Counted from the first letter of the stretch, positions 1 through 7,390 are shown. The stretch: DNA of 12,588 bases from Spirochaetales bacterium (GCA_007126865.1 SLAN01000056.1:1-12588), one strand, 5' to 3'. Made by a program: numbers and translations. The notes: generated by a model from the sequence alone, not told the origin.

Positions 1-1071
1 ACCGCCGGCGAAGGCGCCTACGCACTCGCCGTCGGTCGGGGCAGGCTGGACCGCGAAGCCGCCGCGTTGACCGATTTCGAGGAGCTGTTCGTCGCAACGC
101 CGTACGACCGAGGCAACCACTACGGAGGGCGCATGGTGTTCGACGGCGACGGATATCTCTATATAACCTCCGGAGACCGGCAGGCGCCGCACCATCTCCA
201 GGAGAACCATCCTTCCCAGGATCTGCAGAGCTACCACGGCAAGACGATCCGCCTGCACGACGACGGGAGCATCCCCGACGACAACCCGTTCGTCGGCGAT
301 CCGGACGCTCTCGACGCCATCTATACCTACGGTCACCGCAACCATCAGGGCATGGCCATACATCCGGGAACCGGACGCATCTGGCAGAATGAGCACGGAG
401 AGAACGACGGCGACGAAATCAACGTGCTCGATATTGTCGGCGGTGCGGCAGCCGGGGCGAACTACGGCTGGCCGATCGCTACCTACGGTCGCGACTACCG
501 CGACGGCTCGGAGATCGGCGTGCTCCGGCCGGAGAATCCGGACACGATCGACCCGGTCTACTGGTGGCAGGAAGGCGACGACGGCGGCTTCCCTCCGTCG
601 GGTATGGCGTTCTACCGCGGCGAGCCGTTTGCCGGCTGGGAGGGAGACATGCTGATGGGCAACCTCGCCGATCAGTACCTGGCACGCTTCGAGATGGACG
701 GAGAGACAATCGTAGCCGCGCACCGCCTGCTCGAGGGGCTCGGCCGGCGGATCCGCGATGTGCGGGTCCACCCGGAGAGCGGTCGTCCGGTACCCGCTAC
801 AGGGAGAAACCCCGGCTCCGCAACGTCGCGAGATAATGGTCGGAGAGAAAGCCGAGCGACCGGGTGGCCAGCTCGAACGAGTGTGAGAGCTCGAGCAGCA
901 CGTCCTGGTCCTCCACATCGCGCCGCTCGGCGATGCGCGCGGCCTCCCGGTAGTAGTGCCGGCCGCACTCCCGATAGTCCTTCGCACTCGCCCGACCGCG
1001 TGTCGGCGGGCGAAAGTGGCGTCCGGTCACTCGATCGAACCGCAGCCGCTCGCCGTAGATGCCGTTCATGA
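1..1071 (+). CDS. PQQ-type glucose/sorbosone dehydrogenase-like protein, 5' partial, abnormal 3' end
   Basis: The frame is open from base 1, so the start lies outside the window. Bases 1 to about 780 encode the C-terminal part of a six-bladed propeller of the glucose/sorbosone dehydrogenase family (YliI-like aldose sugar dehydrogenases). Visible hallmarks are GGRMVFDGDGYLYITSGDR (124-180), YGHRNHQGMAIHP (325-366), NEHGENDGDEIN (388-423), ANYGWP (457-474) and PPSGMAFYRGEPF (592-630). Family members usually bind PQQ and calcium and oxidise aldoses in the periplasm. After IRDVRVHPES (ending near 780) the family normally closes with about 15-20 residues of the type YVLTD...LLRL. Here the frame instead becomes Arg/Pro/Ala-rich and runs antisense to the next gene until the stop at 1071. 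I see no frameshift that restores the expected ending. The gene is probably truncated or rearranged at its 3' end, so the last ~97 codons are unlikely to be native. The family call is firm; function of this copy is uncertain. Confidence 0.8.
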   Translation, partial: TAGEGAYALAVGRGRLDREAAALTDFEELFVATPYDRGNHYGGRMVFDGDGYLYITSGDRQAPHHLQENHPSQDLQSYHGKTIRLHDDGSIPDDNPFVGDPDALDAIYTYGHRNHQGMAIHPGTGRIWQNEHGENDGDEINVLDIVGGAAAGANYGWPIATYGRDYRDGSEIGVLRPENPDTIDPVYWWQEGDDGGFPPSGMAFYRGEPFAGWEGDMLMGNLADQYLARFEMDGETIVAAHRLLEGLGRRIRDVRVHPESGRPVPATGRNPGSATSRDNGRRESRATGWPARTSVRARAARPGPPHRAARRCARPPGSSAGRTPDSPSHSPDRVSAGESGVRSLDRTAAARRRCRS

Positions 1072-1588
1072 AGAGACAGACGTCGGCGACTCGCTTGAAA
1101 AGGACGAAGCGCTCGCTCTCTCCGACATAGCGGCTATACTCGAGCATCGATTCGATATCGAGGGTGTTCAGCCGCATTCGGCGGAAAATACCGCGGCGCA
1201 CCTCCATGAGCCTGCTGTACTGATTCACGCGGATGAACGATGCGAGCATCAGGGCGAGGTAGTCCAGGAGTCCCTCGTCGTCGAGCAGCGCGATAAGCTG
1301 CGGTGTATCGAAGATTATGGACATACGCGATGTCGCAAGCTCGTACGACCAGGCACGAGTTGCGAGGTCTTCACGCTCACGTACCAACATCGTCAGAAAA
1401 AAGAGATAGGGGGAGACGGCGAGCACGTCGTCGCGATCGTCGAGCAGCCGGTCGGAGAAACGACGATCGCGAATTCGCCGCTGAACGGCCGCACGGTCGC
1501 CGCGCAGGCGTTTTGGGTCCACCGGCTCGTCGCCGGCGTATCTCGCGAGCATCTGCAGATCATCGTGGCTGAGGTTATCGATCAGCAT
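797..1588 (-). CDS. conserved protein of unknown function
   Basis: This 263-residue protein starts at MLIDNLSHDD (ATG at 1588) and ends in RSRGFSL. Longer in-frame starts exist at 1612 and 1660, but those extra residues look unstructured, and no candidate has a strong Shine-Dalgarno. The protein has no signal peptide or clear transmembrane segment and looks soluble and mostly helical. It has a segment VSPYLFFLTMLVREREDL, then FIRVNQYSRLMEVRRGIFRR, then RVADVCLFMNGIYGERL. This order resembles, from memory, a family of conserved hypothetical proteins in haloarchaea and actinobacteria (SPFLLF...; RTRRGWRRR...; LGDLALFLTGVFPD). No catalytic motif is recognisable and I assign no function. It lies 125 bp downstream of the PfkB kinase on the same strand and may be cotranscribed with it. 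Its 3' end abuts the broken dehydrogenase gene. Confidence 0.75.
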   Translation of the reverse strand: MLIDNLSHDDLQMLARYAGDEPVDPKRLRGDRAAVQRRIRDRRFSDRLLDDRDDVLAVSPYLFFLTMLVREREDLATRAWSYELATSRMSIIFDTPQLIALLDDEGLLDYLALMLASFIRVNQYSRLMEVRRGIFRRMRLNTLDIESMLEYSRYVGESERFVLFKRVADVCLFMNGIYGERLRFDRVTGRHFRPPTRGRASAKDYRECGRHYYREAARIAERRDVEDQDVLLELSHSFELATRSLGFLSDHYLATLRSRGFSL

Positions 1589-1713
1589 AGCAACCGCCCA
1601 CTCGCGTACCATTGTGCAGGTCGACGGCCCGGCGGCGCAAGGCATCCATTGCGGACTCATCGTTCACGAGCATCGCACAGCAGCCCGCCGGAAAGCACAT
1701 GTGTGGCTGTCTG

Positions 1714-2694
1714 CTATACGATCTCGGCGGTCGTTTCACCGCGAATTCGATCGAGTGTGGCACGCTCGATACGTCCCGGTTTCCAGTCGAGACAGTTCGC
1801 CGTGCCGGCCGCCACCCCTTCGATCACCGCCCGGGCGAAGAGATCGTCGTCGTCGAGCACTTTCCGCCGATCGCCTCGCGACCCGCTGCTGTGATCGGCG
1901 GTAGCGAGCACCGAGAGGATGCCGGATGTGACCGAGTCACCGCTTCCGATCGGATTCACGGCGTTGACCGCAGGCGGGCGAACGAGCAGTGAAACCCGTC
2001 CGTTCGTCGCCTCGGTCGGCTCGCCTCCGCGGGTGATCACACTCCAGCGGATACCGAAACGCTCGGAGAGCGCATCGCACGCTCGCCGGCGCTCGGCGGG
2101 AGTTCCGACCGCACATCCGGAGAGCTCACCGAGCTCGTGCTCGTTAATCTTGAGAATCTCCGGCTGCGCTTCGAGCGCGCGACGGCCGTGATCGCGATAG
2201 CTGTCGACGATTACGATCGCCCCTCGCTCGCGCGCGCTCCGGGCAAATTCGAGGTAGCAATCGGGATCTTCGCCCACCATCGCCGTACCGGAAACCGAAA
2301 GGAACGACGCCGACGCGATATGCCGGTGAAACCGCCGATGGTACTCCGCCCGTTCGGCCCCGGTTATCGCCGGGGCAGGCTCGACCAGCTCGGTCATTCG
2401 CCCGGAAGACTCGATGAGTGTGACTGCCATGCGAGACTCACCGGCGATTTCGACAAAATCGGCATCGACTCCGTCAGCCCGGCACCCGTCGGCGAAGCGC
2501 GTGCCGGTACCGCCGCCAACGTACGCGAGAAGCTTGTGTTCGATACCGTACAGGGCGAGCACCCGGCTGACATTGCTTCCCTTACCCGCCGGCGATTCGT
2601 AGAGCTCACCGACGCGATTGACCGCACCTACGGTGAGCGTGTCGAAGAAGTACGTCTTCTGCCAGGTGCTGTTCTGTCCGATTACCACGATCAT
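1714..2694 (-). CDS. PfkB-family sugar kinase (1-phosphofructokinase / tagatose-6-phosphate kinase type)
   Basis: This 326-residue cytoplasmic kinase would transfer phosphate from ATP to a sugar or sugar phosphate. The N-terminal substrate motif is PAGKGSNVSRVLALYG (35-50). TELVEPAPAI (101-110) resembles the stretch that touches the substrate phosphate in the FruK/LacC branch. LKINEHEL (181-188) matches the usual KPNxxEL, TRGG (221-224) contributes to the ATP site, and NPIGSGDS (247-254) is the second PfkB signature with catalytic Asp253. Length is close to the family norm of about 310, with a hydrophilic insert at 266-284 (SSGSRGDRR, then an Asp run) before the last helices. The ATG at 2694 gives the natural N-terminus MIVVIGQNSTWQKT but has no Shine-Dalgarno. 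A TATAGA hexamer on the minus strand (2700-2705) ends 5 bases before the ATG, which could mean a leaderless message; this is weak. The precise substrate is not determined. Confidence 0.88.
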   Translation of the reverse strand: MIVVIGQNSTWQKTYFFDTLTVGAVNRVGELYESPAGKGSNVSRVLALYGIEHKLLAYVGGGTGTRFADGCRADGVDADFVEIAGESRMAVTLIESSGRMTELVEPAPAITGAERAEYHRRFHRHIASASFLSVSGTAMVGEDPDCYLEFARSARERGAIVIVDSYRDHGRRALEAQPEILKINEHELGELSGCAVGTPAERRRACDALSERFGIRWSVITRGGEPTEATNGRVSLLVRPPAVNAVNPIGSGDSVTSGILSVLATADHSSGSRGDRRKVLDDDDLFARAVIEGVAAGTANCLDWKPGRIERATLDRIRGETTAEIV

Positions 2695-2792
2695 GCCGGT
2701 CTATACGGATACCACGGGAAACCAGTCTGCGCAACGGACACCTCTACGCGTAACTGCACCCGCCCGGATCGCCCGGTTATTGCCTCCGGCAG

Positions 2793-3368
2793 TCACTCGG
2801 ACGCGCTCTCGTAGCGGTATCCGCCCGGGTCGCTCTCCAGCTCGACTCCGAGCCCCATGACCATCCGGTTCACGAAGTTGAAGTAGGAGATAACGAGCGT
2901 CGCATCGAGAATGCCGCGATCATCGAGGCCGACTGCCCGCAGATGGTCGACCCAGTAATCGTCGGCCGACGCCTTCTGCGGATCGGCAGTCAACCCGCGG
3001 GCGTACTCGAACAGCGCCTTCAGGCGATCGTCGAGACCGGCGGCATATGCGTCGAGACGCGCTATGGCCATGGCCTCGTACTCCGGCCAGAAATGTTTCA
3101 GCGCCTCGAGATGGTGTTCACGGCAGTACTCGCAGCCATTGGTCACCGATACCACGACCGCCATCATCTCGCGCTCCGCTCTCGAGAGGGGCGACCGCGA
3201 GAACATGATCTTCATGTAGAGATCCATGTGGGCGGGTATTGTCGGCGGATTAAGGCTCTGAAGCTTGTGTACCTCCGCCAGCTTCCCCCGCGAGGAGGCC
3301 AGTGAGTCGTAGATCTCTTTCAGCCCGCTATCGGCTTCCGACGGTTCGATAATGCGAATACGTGCCAT
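2793..3368 (-). CDS. AhpD-like peroxidase-related protein (carboxymuconolactone decarboxylase fold)
   Basis: This 191-residue protein starts MARIRIIEP at ATG 3368, preceded by GGGAG about 7 bases upstream. An open frame extends to 3446, but that extra N-terminus is unstructured and lacks a ribosome site. NGCEYCREHHLEAL (77-90) carries the AhpD redox motif CxxCxxxH (Cys79, Cys82, His86) with Glu80 between the cysteines. The ending SYFNFVNRMVMGLGVELE (161-178) is typical of the 'uncharacterised peroxidase-related' group within the CMD/AhpD superfamily. By family knowledge, such proteins form oligomeric all-helical bundles and reduce peroxides through the cysteine pair; the physiological reductant is not known here. 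No signal peptide is seen, so it is probably cytoplasmic. It is divergent from the IclR regulator, with 124 bp between the starts, and 98 bp upstream of the PfkB gene on the same strand. It could respond to the IclR protein, which is inference from position only. Confidence 0.9.
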   Translation of the reverse strand: MARIRIIEPSEADSGLKEIYDSLASSRGKLAEVHKLQSLNPPTIPAHMDLYMKIMFSRSPLSRAEREMMAVVVSVTNGCEYCREHHLEALKHFWPEYEAMAIARLDAYAAGLDDRLKALFEYARGLTADPQKASADDYWVDHLRAVGLDDRGILDATLVISYFNFVNRMVMGLGVELESDPGGYRYESASE

Positions 3369-3439
3369 GTCTGCTCCCAGGCGACCGTACGACATGAGCG
3401 GGAGGTCGGGCAAGCACGAGCACGGCCCGCGTCCGAACC

Positions 3440-3469
3440 TTGACATATAGTGATCGAGCGGACAAATAT
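3440..3469 (+). promoter_or_regulatory. possible promoter of the IclR-family gene
   Basis: A perfect -35 hexamer TTGACA is at 3440-3445. With an 18-bp spacer the -10 would be AAATAT (3464-3469), which matches TATAAT at only three positions. The stretch is AT-rich compared with its surroundings, and the candidate operator (3462-3473) overlaps the -10, which would suit autorepression. The -35 is convincing; the -10 is weak. Confidence 0.4.
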
Positions 3470-3473
3470 TGAA
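3462..3473 (+). promoter_or_regulatory. candidate IclR operator, site 1 (ACAAATATTGAA)
   Basis: This 12-mer matches 11 of 12 bases with ACGAATATTGAA at 4472-4483 and 10 of 12 with ACAAATATAGTA at 4452-4463. All three lie in promoter regions flanking the IclR gene, in otherwise GC-rich DNA. The match is seen directly; assignment to the IclR protein is inference. AT-rich promoter DNA can produce chance matches. Confidence 0.35.
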
Positions 3474-3492
3474 ATCTATAAGGATTGGGGTA

Positions 3493-4281
3493 GTGCACGT
3501 GAGAACGGCTAATCGAAAGCAGGCATCGAGCTCAACGGCGTTGAAAGCATTGCGAGCGCTGGAGGTGGTGGCCGAGTCAAGCGAGCCGGTAAGCGTCGCA
3601 CATGTTGCCGACCGGCTCGAGGAAGAACGGATTACCGCCTACCGGATGCTCGTGACGCTGGACGAGGCAGGCTACGTCGTTCGCGACGATGCTTCGAAGC
3701 GCTATACGCTCAGCTACAAGGTCGTGTCGCTCAGCCGGAACCTTCTCGCAGAAAACGAGATCTCGAAGCTTATACAGGAAACGCTGAGAAGAATCATGAC
3801 GCTGACCGGCGAGACGTTGCACTATTCGGTACTCGACGGCTTCGAAGCAGTGCTGGTCTACCGGGTCAAGGGGACGCAGCTGGTTGGCGTGGACTTTCAG
3901 ATCGGCGACCGTTCTCCACTGAACTGCACATCGATCGGTAAAGTACTCCTCGCCTATCAGAGCGAGGAGTTTTTCGAGCGCTTTGTCGAGCATGGACTTC
4001 CCAGGAAGACCGACCGGACTATCGTGGACCCCGACAGCTTGCGCGCCGAGCTCGATCGGGTGCGCGCGCAGGGCTACGCCCTCGACGAGAAGGAATTCGC
4101 CTCGAATATGCGCTGCATTGCCGTACCGGTATTCGCCGGCGGTGGGCAGGTGAACGCCGGTATCAGCATCTCGGGCCCCGATTCCCGCTTTTCGCGCACC
4201 TATCTTCTCAAGCTCCGCGATCCGGTGATAGAGGCTGCGAACGAGCTCTCCCGCCGCCTCGGCGGGCTGCCGTGGAGCTGA
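3493..4281 (+). CDS. IclR-family transcriptional regulator
   Basis: A DNA-binding regulator of about 262 residues. Residues 15-73 form the winged helix-turn-helix (ALKALRALEVVAESSEPVSV, then VADRLEEERITAYRMLVTLD and GYVVRDDASKRYTLSYKV). Residues ~85-255 form the IclR effector-binding domain, with the typical segments IGDRSPLNCTSIGKVLLAY, GYALDEKEF and MRCIAVPVFAGG. Family members bind as dimers or tetramers to operators near their own gene and the adjacent catabolic operon, and a small metabolite changes their activity. The start is ambiguous. GTG at 3493 follows AAGGA (3480-3484) by 8 bases, and GTG at 3499 follows GGGG by 8 bases. A TTG at 3469 would add eight residues but has a poor ribosome site. 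The gene is divergent from the AhpD gene and is followed 241 bp later by the aldehyde dehydrogenase operon, its likely target. The effector cannot be told from sequence. Confidence 0.92.
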   Translation: MHVRTANRKQASSSTALKALRALEVVAESSEPVSVAHVADRLEEERITAYRMLVTLDEAGYVVRDDASKRYTLSYKVVSLSRNLLAENEISKLIQETLRRIMTLTGETLHYSVLDGFEAVLVYRVKGTQLVGVDFQIGDRSPLNCTSIGKVLLAYQSEEFFERFVEHGLPRKTDRTIVDPDSLRAELDRVRAQGYALDEKEFASNMRCIAVPVFAGGGQVNAGISISGPDSRFSRTYLLKLRDPVIEAANELSRRLGGLPWS

Positions 4282-4422
4282 ACGCGGACAGTCACAGCTG
4301 TCACAACTCCGGAAACCTCCCGAATTACTCATAGGCAAAGCTCCGGTCGTTCGGAGATGAAGACACCCTTGCTTCAACGGTATTCTCCCGCCATTTTCTC
4401 AACCCGGCCGGGACGAAATTCG

Positions 4423-4451
4423 TTGACAAGCGGTCAATCTCGCCACACAAT
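4423..4451 (+). promoter_or_regulatory. sigma70-type promoter of the aldehyde dehydrogenase-transporter operon
   Basis: TTGACA (4423-4428), a 17-bp spacer, then CACAAT (4446-4451; four of six consensus bases). Transcription would begin near 4458, giving a 5' leader of about 65 nt. The rest of the 241-bp spacer (4282-4522) holds no gene. It carries a small ACAGCTGT-centred palindrome just after the IclR stop without a T-run, so no convincing terminator is seen. Confidence 0.6.
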
Positions 4452-4483
4452 ACAAATATAGTAATACGAGTACGAATATTGAA
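4452..4483 (+). promoter_or_regulatory. candidate IclR operator, sites 2 and 3 in tandem
   Basis: ACAAATATAGTA (4452-4463) and ACGAATATTGAA (4472-4483) are related to each other and to the site upstream of the IclR gene. They start exactly 20 bp apart, about two helical turns, so bound dimers would face the same side of the DNA. They begin immediately after the -10 box, covering the predicted transcription start, which would suit repression. Binding by the IclR protein is inference. Confidence 0.35.
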
Positions 4484-4522
4484 CGATTAGTTGCGACCCG
4501 CAATCGCCACGAGGAGGGTGCC

Positions 4523-5983
4523 ATGAAAATGCTTATAGACAGTAAATGGGTTGACGCCAAATCGGGCAAAACCCGCGATATACTCGCCCCGGCGGACGGC
4601 ACGAAGATCGATACCGTTCCCGAGGGAGCGGCGGCGGATGCAGAGAGCGCGATCGGAGCAGCGGTCGCCGCGAAGCGCAGAATGCGCGCCTTCCCGGCGC
4701 ATGCACGCGCACGCGTGCTGATAGACGTGGCGGCTCGCATGGAGAGGGAATGCGAGGAGCTCGCGCCGCTGCTGGCTCGGGAGAACGGCAAACCGGTGAA
4801 CCAGACCCGGGAAGAGGTCTACGCCGCCGCGAGAATCTTCCGCGGCTTCGGTGAAGAGGCAAAGCGCCTGTTCGGCCGCACCTCGCCGCTCGATAACGTT
4901 CCCGGCATGGAGAACCACTTTGCAATGACGATCCGCGAACCGGTCGGAGTGGTTGGAGCAATCGTTCCGTTCAACTATCCGGTCGAGCTCTACGCGCACA
5001 AGGCTGCTCCGGCGATCGCCGGAGGTAACGCGACGGTCGTGAAACCGCCGAACGACTGCCCGCTCACGCTGCTTAGAATCGCGCAGATGATCGAAGAAGC
5101 CGGCCTGCCGCGCGGCGGGCATCAGATGATCACCGGCGCCGGATCGGAGATCGGCACCGTGCTCGCCGATAGCGAACACGTTGACCTGATTACGCTGACA
5201 GGCAGCACCCGCGTCGGACAGGACATCTCGAAACGGGCATCGAAATCGCTGAAGAAGGTCCTGCTCGAGCTCGGCGGAAACGATCCGTGCATTATCTTTG
5301 AAGATGCAGATCTCGACCGGGCCGCCGAAGCGATAATCGCCGGCCGGCTCGCGCGCGGAAACGGACAGATCTGCTGCGCGGTCAAGCGCGTCTATGCGCA
5401 CGAATCGATCGCCGAACGTTTCGCGGAGACCCTGGCGAGAAAGACCCGCGAGCTCAAGGTCGGCGATCCGCTGCTCGAAGATACCGACGTGGGTCCGTTG
5501 ATTACCGAAGATGCAGCGAAAACGGTGGAGGCCGCGATACAGGATGCGGTCAAGCGCGGGGCAACCGTCCGCGCCGGCGGCACGCGAACCGGCACATTTA
5601 TCGATCCGACGGTGATGACCGGCGTCGCGGCCGACTCGCTGGTACTCACCGAGGAGACATTCGGCCCGGTTATTCCAATCGTGCCGTTCAACACCATCGA
5701 TGAGGCGGTCGAGATGGCAAACGACAGCGATTTCGGCCTGCAGGGGGCGGTGTTCACCAACGACATTTCCACCGCGATGAATGTCGCGCACCGACTCGAG
5801 TGCGGCGGCGTGGTCGTGAACTGGTCGTCTGCGGTACGCGTGGAGAATCTGCCGTTCGGCGGAAGGAAACTCACCGGACACGGGGCGGAGAGCATCCACG
5901 ATACGCTACTCGAGATGACCGAAGTGAAAACGATAATACTTCACGACGCGCTCGCGACGTATAACGCGAGCCGGAGGGAGTAA
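4523..5983 (+). CDS. NAD(P)-dependent aldehyde dehydrogenase
   Basis: A complete 486-residue aldehyde dehydrogenase, normal for the superfamily, that oxidises an aldehyde to its acid in the cytoplasm. All key residues are visible: Asn151 in VPFNYPVELYAHK, the cofactor lysine Lys174 in TVVKPP, the general base Glu249 in LLELGGNDP, the nucleophile Cys284 in GQICCAVKR, and Glu378/Phe380 in EETFGPV. A second cysteine (285) directly follows the nucleophile. The FNYPVELYAHKAAPAIAGGN and GQICCAVKR segments resemble the lactaldehyde / phosphonoacetaldehyde / non-phosphorylating glyceraldehyde-3-phosphate dehydrogenase branch, but the substrate is not settled. The ATG at 4523 follows a strong GAGGAGGG (4511-4518). 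It is the first gene of an operon with a sugar transporter and lies downstream of an IclR regulator, so it probably oxidises an aldehyde formed from the imported compound. Confidence 0.93.
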   Translation: MKMLIDSKWVDAKSGKTRDILAPADGTKIDTVPEGAAADAESAIGAAVAAKRRMRAFPAHARARVLIDVAARMERECEELAPLLARENGKPVNQTREEVYAAARIFRGFGEEAKRLFGRTSPLDNVPGMENHFAMTIREPVGVVGAIVPFNYPVELYAHKAAPAIAGGNATVVKPPNDCPLTLLRIAQMIEEAGLPRGGHQMITGAGSEIGTVLADSEHVDLITLTGSTRVGQDISKRASKSLKKVLLELGGNDPCIIFEDADLDRAAEAIIAGRLARGNGQICCAVKRVYAHESIAERFAETLARKTRELKVGDPLLEDTDVGPLITEDAAKTVEAAIQDAVKRGATVRAGGTRTGTFIDPTVMTGVAADSLVLTEETFGPVIPIVPFNTIDEAVEMANDSDFGLQGAVFTNDISTAMNVAHRLECGGVVVNWSSAVRVENLPFGGRKLTGHGAESIHDTLLEMTEVKTIILHDALATYNASRRE

Positions 5984-5991
5984 TGGAATCG

Positions 5992-6009
5992 TCCGGAGAA
6001 CAATCCGGA
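5992..6009 (+). promoter_or_regulatory. intercistronic hairpin before the binding-protein ribosome site
   Basis: TCCGGA (5992-5997), loop GAACAA, TCCGGA (6004-6009) forms a 6-bp perfect stem in the 41-nt gap between the aldehyde dehydrogenase stop and the binding-protein start. The strong Shine-Dalgarno AAGGAGGT (6009-6016) begins at the last base of the stem. There is no T-run, so it is not a terminator. A stem here could protect the 3' portion of the message from 5' decay or modulate initiation, which would favour high binding-protein levels. Function is inference. Confidence 0.35.
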
Positions 6010-6024
6010 AGGAGGTAAGGTATC

Positions 6025-7368
6025 ATGCGTACGATACGTGTTTTGTCTGTGGTAGCGGCGTTTCTGCTGCTACTGACCCCGGCACTCTTCGCCGGAGGAG
6101 CGGCCGAAGAGCCGGAAGTAGAGGAGCTGAATGTCGGGCTGCTTGCTCGGGGCATATCCGACGCTCTGCTTCCGTTCCTCGACGACTTCGAGGCGGAAAC
6201 CGGTGTAACGGTGAATATCGAGCAGCATGCATTCGACGCGCTTCGCGACCGAATGATGCTCGAGTTCGCCGCGAATTCGGGCTACTTCGATATCGTCTAT
6301 TCCTCGCCGGGCTTCCTCGGTGAGCTCGTCGACGGAGGGCACATTCTCGACCTCCGCGATATGATGGCCGAGCACGGCTTCCAGCGGGACGATTTCCTGC
6401 CGGCGGCGATCGAGATTAACCGGTACGAGGACGGTGACGAGATCTGGGGTTTCCCGTATCTCGCCGACACGAGTATACTGCTGTATCGGCAGGATCTCTT
6501 TAACGATCCCGACGAACGGGCCGCTTTCGAGGAGGAGTACGGCTACGAGTTGCCGATCCCCTCGATCGACGATCCGTTCACCACGCAGGAGTTCCTCGAC
6601 GTGGCGACGTTCTTCACGCGCGACGATATGTACGGTTTCGTCTATCCGCAGACCGGAGTTGCGTACGGCAACCTGCACGTTCTGCCGTGGGTCTGGACTT
6701 TCGGCGGCGCCTATTACGACGAGAACTACAACGCGACGCTCGACAGCCCCGAAGTCGTAGAGGCGATCGAGTTCCTGCATGCCCTGCAGGATACGCAGCC
6801 CGAAGGTGTGCTTGGCTATGACTATGGTGATCACCTCCCGTGGTTCTGGGAAGGGAACGCCGCAATGACGATCGGATGGTTCCACATGGGCATTGATTCC
6901 AACGACCCGGATACCGCCGATGTCGCCGGCAACGTCGGGTATGCCCCGGTGCCATACCATCCGGATTCCGGACTCGATCACGGCTATGCGATACTCGGCG
7001 GCGGCGGTGTCGCGATTACCGCCGACTCCCGTGCCCCTGAAGTGGCATTCGAATATCTGAACTGGATGTTCGGGGATACCGAACGTGCACTCGAATGGTA
7101 TCTCGACGGCGGCGGCGCGACGAGACCGGAGATCTACGAGCACCCGCGCGTATACGAGGAGTTCCCGTGGGCGGAAGACTTCTTCCCGGTCGCCAACTAC
7201 TCGCTCGAGAACATAGCCCGCCAGCGACCAACGCTGCCGAACTCGCACGAGATCTTCGAGGTCATCTCGGAGATGTGGCACAGCGTCGCGCTCGGTGACA
7301 TTTCACCGCAAGAAGGTGTCGAATGGGCTCATGAACAGATCGACGATCTGCTTGCGCAGTTTCGCTGA
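6025..7368 (+). CDS. periplasmic sugar-binding protein of an ABC transporter (extracellular solute-binding family 1)
   Basis: A 447-residue binding protein that delivers a carbohydrate to the permeases encoded next. Residues 1-23 are a signal peptide: basic MRTIR, hydrophobic VLSVVAAFLLLL, then TPALFA followed by GGAAEEPE. There is no lipobox cysteine, so signal peptidase I cleavage after Ala23 is expected, as in many spirochaetal binding proteins. The mature part has family features: FEAETGVTVNIE, GYFDIVYSSPGFLGELVDGG, WGFPYLADTSILLYRQDLF, a Trp/Tyr-rich WVWTFGGAYYDENYNATLDS and GGGGVAITADS. Aromatic residues fit sugar stacking. The ATG is preceded by AAGGAGGT with 8-base spacing. The gene lies 41 bp after the aldehyde dehydrogenase and 22 bp before the first permease. 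The ligand is unknown; CUT1 binding proteins usually take di- or oligosaccharides, glycerol-3-phosphate or polyols. Confidence 0.93.
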   Translation: MRTIRVLSVVAAFLLLLTPALFAGGAAEEPEVEELNVGLLARGISDALLPFLDDFEAETGVTVNIEQHAFDALRDRMMLEFAANSGYFDIVYSSPGFLGELVDGGHILDLRDMMAEHGFQRDDFLPAAIEINRYEDGDEIWGFPYLADTSILLYRQDLFNDPDERAAFEEEYGYELPIPSIDDPFTTQEFLDVATFFTRDDMYGFVYPQTGVAYGNLHVLPWVWTFGGAYYDENYNATLDSPEVVEAIEFLHALQDTQPEGVLGYDYGDHLPWFWEGNAAMTIGWFHMGIDSNDPDTADVAGNVGYAPVPYHPDSGLDHGYAILGGGGVAITADSRAPEVAFEYLNWMFGDTERALEWYLDGGGATRPEIYEHPRVYEEFPWAEDFFPVANYSLENIARQRPTLPNSHEIFEVISEMWHSVALGDISPQEGVEWAHEQIDDLLAQFR

Positions 7369-7390
7369 TAAGGAGTCATAATCACCGACT

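Noticed and set aside
956..1894. 312-codon plus-strand open frame opposite the unknown protein and the kinase 3' end
   Set aside because: It spans two minus-strand genes and their gap and shows no domain; the kinase on the other strand is certain.
4282..4320. Terminator after the IclR gene
   Set aside because: Only a short ACAGCTGT-centred palindrome is present and no T-run follows.
4487..5899. 470-codon minus-strand open frame opposite the aldehyde dehydrogenase
   Set aside because: It is antisense to a gene with all catalytic residues intact, has no recognisable domain, and is His/Arg/Asp-rich as expected from a GC-rich reverse frame.
6070..7281. 403-codon minus-strand open frame opposite the sugar-binding protein
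   Set aside because: It is a shadow of a well-supported gene; no domain, signal or ribosome site supports it.
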